A DNA stretch of 64,000 nt from Acinetobacter proteolyticus (GTDB lineage Bacteria > Pseudomonadota > Gammaproteobacteria > Pseudomonadales > Moraxellaceae): contig NZ_KB849179.1 in assembly GCF_000367945.1 (NCBI RefSeq), forward strand, positions 2,005,737 through 2,069,736, given 5' to 3'. How positions within the stretch are numbered: the first letter of the stretch is position 1; each line of letters starts with the position of its first letter. The notes beneath the pieces are model-generated. The model saw nothing but the letters and a program-made list of their open reading frames with translations. It did not search any database and was not told where the DNA came from. This document shows positions 57,516-64,000 of the stretch, piece after piece. The position numbers and the translations under genes are program-made.

Positions 57516-59405
57516 ATGGCAATTCCACAACATACGATTGATCAAATTTTAGATCGAACCGACATTGTCGATTTGATTGGTCAGCGTGTGAAGTTAAAAA
57601 AGACGGGACGTACTTATTCGGGCTGCTGTCCTTTTCATCAGGAAAAATCTCCCTCTTTTCATGTTTATCGTGATAAACAGTACTTTCACTGCTTCGGCTG
57701 TCAGGCCAATGGCAATGCCATTCGCTTCTTGATGGATATTGATGGTCGTAATTTTGTCGATGTGATGAAAGAACTGTCGAATAAGACAGGTATTGAGTTA
57801 CCCAAAGATAATCAAGATAATAAAAAACTCTCTTATAAACGCAGTCCCCAACAAATTGCGGCACCGCAACCAACGGTTGCAGCTGTCGCCGAAAATGCTG
57901 CGCCAGCACCTGTGACTGAGGAATTTATCGATGGGCATTTTGTCGATATGGATCGTTATATGGATGATCCTTTTGCCCAATTTGATCCTTCATTCAATAT
58001 TATCGATGAACAGGTCCAGGAAGGAAATCTCTACGACCTGTTGGAAAATGTCGCTCAGTTCTATGAACGCCAATTGCCCAATAGCCAAAAGGCACAAAAC
58101 TATTTTAAACAACGTGGTTTATCTGCACAAACCATTCAATTTTGGCGTTTGGGTTATGCGCCTGAAGACTGGCAACATTTAGAAAAAACCTTTCCGCAAG
58201 ATATTGAAGGTTTAAAGCAACTTGGCTTAATTCGTTCCAGTGACAGTGGGCGAGATTTCGATTTATTGCGTGAGCGTGTCATCTTCCCGATTCGCGATCA
58301 CAAAGGCCGTGTGGTAGGTTTTGGTGGTCGTGCCTTAAATGATGAAATTAAGCCGAAATATATCAACTCGCCTGATTCTGAAGTATTCCATAAGAACCAG
58401 CTGCTTTATGGCCTATACGAAGGCCGCAAACTTAAAGCCAATGACTGGTTGATGGTCGAAGGTTATATGGACGTGATTGCGTTACAGCAATATGGGATTA
58501 ATGGTGCTGTGGCAACCTTAGGAACCGCCAGTAATGCCGATCATTTAACCACCCTGTTTAAACAAAATTCTCGAATTACCATTGCCTTTGATGGGGATGC
58601 TGCTGGACAGAAAGCAGCACGACGCACCTTGGAAATTGCGCTGCCCTTACTCAATGATGGTCGTGAGTTAAAATTCTTTGTGCTTCCGAATGAACATGAT
58701 CCTGATTCCTTAATTCGTCGTGAAGGCTTAGAAAACTTCCAAAAACTCTTACATCAAGCGCCGCTTTTATCTGACTTTGTGTTTGCCCATTTAACAGGAC
58801 AACATGATGTCAGTACGCCAGAAGGTAAAAGTTTGGTCATGGGTGAACTGCGTGAATTAACGGAATTGTTACCTAAACATGGCTCATTTCGTTATCTACT
58901 GAGTCAGTCTTTCCGAGAGAAGCTCGGTCTAGGCAAACGCTTTACCCCGCAAATCAGTCATGATGCATCTTTATCTTTTAATATTCAGACCAAAGATGAA
59001 GATTTTGCAGTGGCGATTTTGATGCATCACCCCTTCCTGTATATTCATTTTGAAGAGCTGCGTGCGGTGATTGATCAGAATGAACTGTTGGCCAAGATTC
59101 TGGCAGCCTTGAATATTGTGTTTGATGACTTGCCGGATGATCAGGAATTGGCAACTTATTATGTACTGGGTGCATGTAGCAGTTATAGTCATGAACTGGC
59201 AGATATCATGCAACGAACCAATATCCAGTCGCTAACCCAAGCACCTGAAATTGCAGATAAACTTGCGAAAGAATATGCGCTGGGGTTACAAGAGAAATAT
59301 TTGCGCTTAAAACTAAAATCGCCAATTTCTTTAATTGAATCGCGTAATTTGCGCCAACAACTGAATGAATTGACCAAACAGATTAGCTTGCGTTTATTGT
59401 CTTAA
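57516..59405 (+). CDS. dnaG: DnaG, DNA primase
   Basis: DnaG makes RNA primers at the fork. In 629 residues it has the N-terminal zinc ribbon (C38, H41, C59, C62 in CCPFHQEK and FHCFGC), a Gln/Ala-rich linker (about 110-140), the catalytic core with FGGRALND, TOPRIM MVEGYMDVIAL and FDGDAAGQKAA, and a C-terminal helicase-binding region. It starts after the bamD terminator and ends 6 nt from convergent hemA. Confidence 0.96.
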   Translation: MAIPQHTIDQILDRTDIVDLIGQRVKLKKTGRTYSGCCPFHQEKSPSFHVYRDKQYFHCFGCQANGNAIRFLMDIDGRNFVDVMKELSNKTGIELPKDNQDNKKLSYKRSPQQIAAPQPTVAAVAENAAPAPVTEEFIDGHFVDMDRYMDDPFAQFDPSFNIIDEQVQEGNLYDLLENVAQFYERQLPNSQKAQNYFKQRGLSAQTIQFWRLGYAPEDWQHLEKTFPQDIEGLKQLGLIRSSDSGRDFDLLRERVIFPIRDHKGRVVGFGGRALNDEIKPKYINSPDSEVFHKNQLLYGLYEGRKLKANDWLMVEGYMDVIALQQYGINGAVATLGTASNADHLTTLFKQNSRITIAFDGDAAGQKAARRTLEIALPLLNDGRELKFFVLPNEHDPDSLIRREGLENFQKLLHQAPLLSDFVFAHLTGQHDVSTPEGKSLVMGELRELTELLPKHGSFRYLLSQSFREKLGLGKRFTPQISHDASLSFNIQTKDEDFAVAILMHHPFLYIHFEELRAVIDQNELLAKILAALNIVFDDLPDDQELATYYVLGACSSYSHELADIMQRTNIQSLTQAPEIADKLAKEYALGLQEKYLRLKLKSPISLIESRNLRQQLNELTKQISLRLLS

Positions 59406-59411
59406 CAATGA

Positions 59412-60695
59412 TTACTGGCGTGGCTTACGCTCGTGTTCAAACACATCTTGCAAGTGCTGCTGTAGCCATTCGAAATAATCTGGATTTTCAGCTTTCGCCG
59501 CTTCTCTGAGTAGAATTGAAGTGGGATGCATCAACTTTTGCGTCAGGCGATGTGCAAACTCTTGCATCACCTGTTCTGCTGCATGACCATGTTGCAGTGA
59601 TTCTAAAGCATGCGCCAACTCTTTTTGACTGACTTCTTCACTATGTTGACGATAAGCTTGAATGGTACCACTGGCTTCTTTGACCTTTTGTTGGGTCATT
59701 AATTGGGTCGCCAATTGATTGACCATGATTTCAGCTTCAACTGCGGCCTGACGACGTTGCGCCAAGTTCTCATCAATCACGCTTTGTAAATCATCAACAC
59801 CATACAAATACACGTTATCCAATGATTCAACTTTAGGATCAATATCACGTGGAACGGCTAAATCGACCAGCAACATCTGTTGATAGCGACGCTTTTTCAA
59901 TGCAGCTTTAACGTCTGAATATTCAATCACTTGATGCAAACTACCTGTACAACTAGAGACCACATCCGCTCTATGCAAGTTTTGTGCAAGCTCAGCAAAG
60001 GGAATAATTTCCACATCAACTTGATGGGCAATTTCTTGTGCCAAAAGATCTGCTCGCTCTCGACTACGGTTACAAATCAAGATTTTAGCCACGCCCATTT
60101 CGGCCAAATGTTTGGCAACCAAGGTATTCATCTCGCCTGCCGCGACCACCATTACCGTGAGTTTTTCAGTGTGACTAAATACTTGTGAGGCAAGCTGAGC
60201 AACAGCATAACCCATTGAAACCGCATGACTTCCTACTGAAGTTTCAGAACGGACACGCTTGGCTGCATAAAAGGCATATTCAAAGACGCTATTTAATTCA
60301 GGCGAAACGGTTTCTGCATCTTTGGACAGGGCCAATGCACTTTTCACTTGCCCCAAAATTTGTGGCTCACCCAACATCAGCGAGTCTAAACCACTGGCAA
60401 CACGCATCAAATGTGTAACTGCTTGGGCATTCTCGTAACGATAAACATGATGAATTAACTGTTTTACATCAATATTATTCACTTGGGCCAGCCAAGTCAG
60501 AACGCTATCCGCATCTTCTGTCATGGCATAGACTTCGGTGCGGTTGCAGGTTGACACCACCACCAAATCATTCAGCGATGAATGTTGGTTTTGTTCAAGC
60601 AATAGCGCAGCTAATCGCTCCGCATTGAAAGCAATTTGTTCACGAAGTTCAACAGAAGCTGTTTGATGGTTGACGCCCAATGCAAAGAAAGACAT
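59412..60695 (-). CDS. hemA: HemA, glutamyl-tRNA reductase
   Basis: HemA reduces glutamyl-tRNA to glutamate-1-semialdehyde, the first committed tetrapyrrole step. In 427 residues it has GVNHQTA, catalytic Cys50 ([12 protein letters not shown]), [12 protein letters not shown] and an NADPH Rossmann domain; the C-terminal helix domain dimerises it. It is divergent from the TPR gene, the same order as in Pseudomonas. Confidence 0.97.
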   Translation of the reverse strand: MSFFALGVNHQTASVELREQIAFNAERLAALLLEQNQHSSLNDLVVVSTCNRTEVYAMTEDADSVLTWLAQVNNIDVKQLIHHVYRYENAQAVTHLMRVASGLDSLMLGEPQILGQVKSALALSKDAETVSPELNSVFEYAFYAAKRVRSETSVGSHAVSMGYAVAQLASQVFSHTEKLTVMVVAAGEMNTLVAKHLAEMGVAKILICNRSRERADLLAQEIAHQVDVEIIPFAELAQNLHRADVVSSCTGSLHQVIEYSDVKAALKKRRYQQMLLVDLAVPRDIDPKVESLDNVYLYGVDDLQSVIDENLAQRRQAAVEAEIMVNQLATQLMTQQKVKEASGTIQAYRQHSEEVSQKELAHALESLQHGHAAEQVMQEFAHRLTQKLMHPTSILLREAAKAENPDYFEWLQQHLQDVFEHERKPRQ

Positions 60696-60774
60696 ATCAG
60701 ATCATCATTTCGCTAAATTTATGTTATTGTGCAACATCGGTGTCATAAAAAGCATTACTTTGGATCAATAAAAA

Positions 60775-62493
60775 TTGCGTCAGCTATATCGCCGTACCCT
60801 TTTTAGCGGCAAGACGATTAGACGGTATTCTACCACAATCTTGTTGTTAGGTAGCATGAGCTCTTATGTCTCTGCACAAGCAATACACGACATGTATGCG
60901 GACAAGAGCTTTGAGCATGCCCTGCAACAGAGTATGGTGGCTGAATTTTCCCTTGCTTATGACGATATTGCAACCGCATTACACAATTATACGGTACTTG
61001 CGATTCGCAGTAATTCAACCACAATTAAACAGCGCGCCTTAGACATTGCTTTAGAATATAATGACTTACAGGCAGCTTTAAACATTGCCACGCATTGGGT
61101 TGAACAAGAACCGAAAGATGTTCCTGCACTGTTTTATTTGTCTCATATTGCCCTCAAGACCCATGAATACGAGTTGGCAGCAAAAACACTAGATAAGATT
61201 CTTAATATTGACCCCACCGCCGATCTGGAAGAAATTTTAGCGGGGATTGCTCCGGAACAAGCCCAAGATCGCGAGATTTTACTAAATGCATTACGTGCCA
61301 GTGAGGAGCGGAATAATCCTTCTATTCTGGCCTTGATTGCAGGCTTGGAAGCACAAGATGGATTGTATGAACAAGCACTGAATAATATCAATCGGGCATT
61401 GCGCAAACGCTCAAAATCGACCAGTTTTATTCTGATGAAAGCCAACCTGTTAATGGCTTTACAAAATGATGAAGAAACCAAAGAATGGTTTAAAAAAGCC
61501 AGTCGTAAAAACAAGAACAATGTTGATGTGCGGATGGCAGAAGCACGTTATTACATTCAAATCAATCAGCAGCAAGAAGCCTTGGATAAACTTGAAGATA
61601 TTATCAAGGATAATCCCAAGGCAGAAGAAGCCTTGTTTATTGCAGGCCTAACCAGTATTGACTTAAAACAATACGAAAAAGCCGAACAATATCTGGTTGA
61701 ATTACGCTCATCAGCAAAATATCAGAATGAAGCGTATTACTACCTTGCGATCAATGCGCAACGTAAACAGCATTATGAAACTGCAAAAGCCTATTATCGT
61801 CTGGTGGATGGTAGTTTATATATCGTTTCGCGACGCAATATGATTTCGATTTTTGAGAAACAAGGGCAACTGAATGATGCCTTACGCTTCTTAACGCAGG
61901 AACGAGTGAATTATCCACAACATGCCAGTTTTTTGTATCAGGCACAGGCCGATATTTTAAAGAAGATGGATAATAAAAAGGCGGCTTTGGCCTTGCTGGA
62001 TGAAGCAATTAAAAGCCTGCCCGACGATCCAGAGTTGATTTATGCTGAAGTGTTATTGCTTGATCCTTATACTGATCGCGATAAATTAGACAAAACACTC
62101 AAGCAACTTTTGGCGCTTGAGCCAAATAGCCCTACCTATCTGAATGCCTATGCCTATACATTAGCACTGCAAAACCGTCGTCTCAAAGAGGCACGCAAAT
62201 ATGCAGAGTTGGCACTGGATTTCGCCCCTGAACAGGCCTCAATTCTCGATACTTTAGGCTATATTGCCTTTCTGCAAAATGATTTTGATACCGCGGCCAA
62301 AGTTTTAGGCCAAGCCTATTCATTGAGTGAAAATGTCAATATCGGCATTCGTTATGCCAAAGCCTTGTATATGCAAGGAGCACTCACGCAATTTAGCGAG
62401 GTGTTACAGCAATTGAAACAAAAACATGCCAATGCCCCACAATTACAACAACTTGATAGCTTAATCTTACCCATCACCGTAAAAAAGAGTTAA
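60775..62493 (+). CDS. Exported TPR-repeat protein upstream of lolB
   Basis: A 572-residue tetratricopeptide protein. I start at TTG 60775; this gives a signal peptide with RR and a hydrophobic stretch (TTILLLGS) ending near SAQA, so export to the periplasm is likely. About ten TPR motifs follow, e.g. ALFYLSHIALKTHEYELAAK and ILDTLGYIAFLQNDFDTAAKVL (quoted in part). It resembles PA4667 of Pseudomonas, in the same place between hemA and lolB. The start codon is uncertain; ATG 60856 would lose the signal. Confidence 0.8.
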   Translation: MRQLYRRTLFSGKTIRRYSTTILLLGSMSSYVSAQAIHDMYADKSFEHALQQSMVAEFSLAYDDIATALHNYTVLAIRSNSTTIKQRALDIALEYNDLQAALNIATHWVEQEPKDVPALFYLSHIALKTHEYELAAKTLDKILNIDPTADLEEILAGIAPEQAQDREILLNALRASEERNNPSILALIAGLEAQDGLYEQALNNINRALRKRSKSTSFILMKANLLMALQNDEETKEWFKKASRKNKNNVDVRMAEARYYIQINQQQEALDKLEDIIKDNPKAEEALFIAGLTSIDLKQYEKAEQYLVELRSSAKYQNEAYYYLAINAQRKQHYETAKAYYRLVDGSLYIVSRRNMISIFEKQGQLNDALRFLTQERVNYPQHASFLYQAQADILKKMDNKKAALALLDEAIKSLPDDPELIYAEVLLLDPYTDRDKLDKTLKQLLALEPNSPTYLNAYAYTLALQNRRLKEARKYAELALDFAPEQASILDTLGYIAFLQNDFDTAAKVLGQAYSLSENVNIGIRYAKALYMQGALTQFSEVLQQLKQKHANAPQLQQLDSLILPITVKKS

Positions 62494-62497
62494 ACCC

Positions 62498-63079
62498 ATG
62501 CGCTTGTTTTCAAAATTATGCGTCGCGGTATGTAGCAGTAGCGTTTTATTATTAACGGGCTGCCAACATTTAAGCCAGCCGAATAAAGTCATTGCCTCAC
62601 CTCAAGTGCAAGATGAAAATAACTTTAGCTTACAAGGTAAAATTGGTGTGCGTACCCCACAACAATCTGGCAGTGCTTTTTTTACATGGGTACAGCAACA
62701 AGATCAATTTGATATTGAGCTCACCGGAATTTTAGGGGTTGGTAAAACCCAAATCGAAGGTAAACCAGGGCAAGTGACCTTAAATAGCGCCAAAACAGGC
62801 CTCATTACAGCAGAAACACCAGAAGAATTACTTGAGAAAGCGACTGGTTGGCAAGCTCCGATTATGCATCTTGCATATTGGGTACAAGCGAAGCCGGCAA
62901 CTCAAAATGCCCAAACCAGCAAAGATGAAAGTAATCGTCTGAAGCAATTGGTTGAAGATGGTTGGACGGTTGATTTTAGCTATAACGATGCACAACCTCT
63001 TCCCAATAAACTTTTGTTGAAGCAAGCGCTTGCCGATGACAAAGAAAACCGTATTACAATGGTTATTCAAAACCGATAA
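62498..63079 (+). CDS. lolB: LolB, outer-membrane lipoprotein receptor
   Basis: LolB accepts lipoproteins from LolA and inserts them in the outer membrane. The 193-residue precursor has the lipobox LTGC (Cys22), followed by NFSLQGKIGVRTP and FDIELTGILGVGKTQIEG, the half-barrel signature. It begins 4 nt after the TPR gene and ends 14 nt before ispE. Confidence 0.95.
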   Translation: MRLFSKLCVAVCSSSVLLLTGCQHLSQPNKVIASPQVQDENNFSLQGKIGVRTPQQSGSAFFTWVQQQDQFDIELTGILGVGKTQIEGKPGQVTLNSAKTGLITAETPEELLEKATGWQAPIMHLAYWVQAKPATQNAQTSKDESNRLKQLVEDGWTVDFSYNDAQPLPNKLLLKQALADDKENRITMVIQNR

Positions 63080-63093
63080 TTTAGATTGTGTAT

Positions 63094-63924
63094 ATGATTA
63101 GAGTGCCTTCTCCTGCCAAATTGAATTTATTTCTGCATATCACGGGTCGTCGTGACAATGGTTATCATGAATTACAGACTATTTTCCAACTCATTGATTT
63201 ATATGATTGGATGACCTTTGAGCCACTTGCAGAGACAACCATTCACATTGAAGGTCTAAGCGAAGTCGCTCTTGAACAAAATCTGATCTATCGCGCAGCA
63301 CAATTGCTCAAGCCGCATGCAAAAAAAATTTGCGGCTTAAACATTACTATTGAGAAAAATATTCCAATGGGTGCGGGTCTCGGTGGCGGGTCATCTAATG
63401 CCGCCACCACCCTGATTGTGCTCAATCAACTCTGGCACTGTGATTTAAATGAACAACAATTGGCCGAGTATGCGGTAAAGCTAGGTGCGGATGTTCCAAT
63501 CTTCGTTTTAGGGCGAAATGCATGGGCTGAAGGCATCGGTGAACATTTATCATTCATAGACTTAGCTCAAAAAAAATTCATAATCTTAAAACCTGACTGT
63601 TTTATCAGCACTCAACAGCTTTTTTCGCAAAAAACATTGACAAGAGATTCTAAGATCACTACATTTTGCGCCTATCAGTTACAACCTTCTAATTTTGGAA
63701 ATAACTTTGAACCTCTGGCTCGACAGTTATATCCTGAAGTAGATGAAGCAATGCAATATTTAGATCAATTTGGTCTAGCAAAGCTTACAGGTACAGGTGC
63801 TTGTGTTTTTACTGAAGTAACCGATGAAATGGATATAGAGCAAATTTTGCAAAACGCGCCTTGTAAAGCTTACTTGGTTAACAGTTTAGCAGAATCACCT
63901 CTAAGACATTTTGAAGTTACCTGA
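63094..63924 (+). CDS. ispE: IspE, 4-diphosphocytidyl-2-C-methyl-D-erythritol kinase
   Basis: IspE phosphorylates CDP-ME in the MEP isoprenoid pathway. It has SPAKLNLFLHITGRR near the start, the GHMP P-loop PMGAGLGGGSSNAA and the terminal KLTGTGACVF. Start chosen at ATG 63094 (MIRVPSPAK), giving 276 residues; a GTG 6 nt upstream is possible. It is followed after one nt by tRNA-Gln. Confidence 0.95.
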   Translation: MIRVPSPAKLNLFLHITGRRDNGYHELQTIFQLIDLYDWMTFEPLAETTIHIEGLSEVALEQNLIYRAAQLLKPHAKKICGLNITIEKNIPMGAGLGGGSSNAATTLIVLNQLWHCDLNEQQLAEYAVKLGADVPIFVLGRNAWAEGIGEHLSFIDLAQKKFIILKPDCFISTQQLFSQKTLTRDSKITTFCAYQLQPSNFGNNFEPLARQLYPEVDEAMQYLDQFGLAKLTGTGACVFTEVTDEMDIEQILQNAPCKAYLVNSLAESPLRHFEVT

Positions 63925-63925
63925 T

Positions 63926-64000
63926 AGGGGCGTCGCCAAGTGGTAAGGCACCGGGTTTTGATCTCGGCATCCGTTGGTTCGAATCCAGCCGCCCCTGCCA
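63926..64000 (+). tRNA. tRNA-Gln (TTG)
   Basis: 75 nt, ending exactly at the window edge. AGGGGCG pairs with CGCCCCT before GCCA; the anticodon loop TTTTGAT gives TTG; the T loop is TTCGAAT. The first base is a single nt after the ispE stop codon, so processing from an ispE transcript is likely. In Pseudomonas a tRNA-Gln and prs follow ispE. Confidence 0.95.

Overview
The window is a chromosomal segment of a gamma-proteobacterium, almost certainly Acinetobacter. Evidence for this is the low GC content, the housekeeping protein sequences, the pairing of a HemJ-type protoporphyrinogen oxidase with fabB, and Moraxellaceae/Pseudomonas-like gene orders (yggS-pilT-pilU; fur-bamE-rnfH; rep-dut-algC-argB; hemA-TPR-lolB-ispE-tRNA-Gln). 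The species cannot be fixed from sequence alone. I see no prophage, insertion sequence or CRISPR array; this is core genome with small accessory patches.

Layout. 1-7.3 kb: partial enoyl-CoA hydratase, the SbcCD nuclease, a HAD phosphatase and a lipoprotein. 7.4-12.9 kb: yggS divergent from the twitching-motility ATPases pilT-pilU, then fur, bamE, rnfH and a degenerate NSS-like transporter. 13-16.4 kb: AT-rich accessory patch with bacteriohemerythrin, a nucleotidyltransferase-like protein, a YafJ-type amidotransferase, a palindromic intergenic element and an OlsB-like acyltransferase. 16.4-22.4 kb: rep-dut-algC-argB and an OmpA-like lipoprotein. 22.7-27.2 kb: acyltransferase, a voltage-sensor-like membrane protein, minCDE and a PA4642-like protein. 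27.2-35.3 kb: ftsK, trxB, a methyltransferase, aat, a frameshifted bpt and rimI. 35.4-43.7 kb: two paralogous diiron-type hydrolases, the str operon (rpsL-rpsG-fusA-tuf) and an EcsC-like protein. 43.9-48 kb: fabB, hemJ, three poorly characterised exported or zinc-site proteins, and three tandem single-membrane-span microproteins too short for ordinary gene calling. 48.5-53 kb: nadE with an overlapping helical protein gene, two elongator tRNA-Met genes, RNase P RNA, ferredoxin and coaD. 53-64 kb: smpB, a flavodoxin-fold protein, pgeF, rluD, bamD, dnaG, hemA, a TPR protein, lolB, ispE and tRNA-Gln, which ends exactly at the window edge.

How the genes fit together. Envelope biogenesis is strongly represented (bamE, bamD, lolB, the OmpA-like lipoprotein, pgeF), with division and segregation (minCDE, ftsK), replication and repair (sbcCD, rep, dnaG, dut) and translation (str operon, rnpB, tRNAs, smpB, rluD, rimI). 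aat and bpt form an N-degron tagging pair, but bpt carries an apparent single-base deletion near 34631-34637.

The best candidates for something undescribed are the microprotein cluster at 47565-47997, whose promoter region carries repeated GTACACT motifs; the pore-less voltage-sensor-like protein at 23684-24742; and the 100-nt palindrome at 15317-15416. All function calls come from reading motifs and neighbourhoods; no database search was run.
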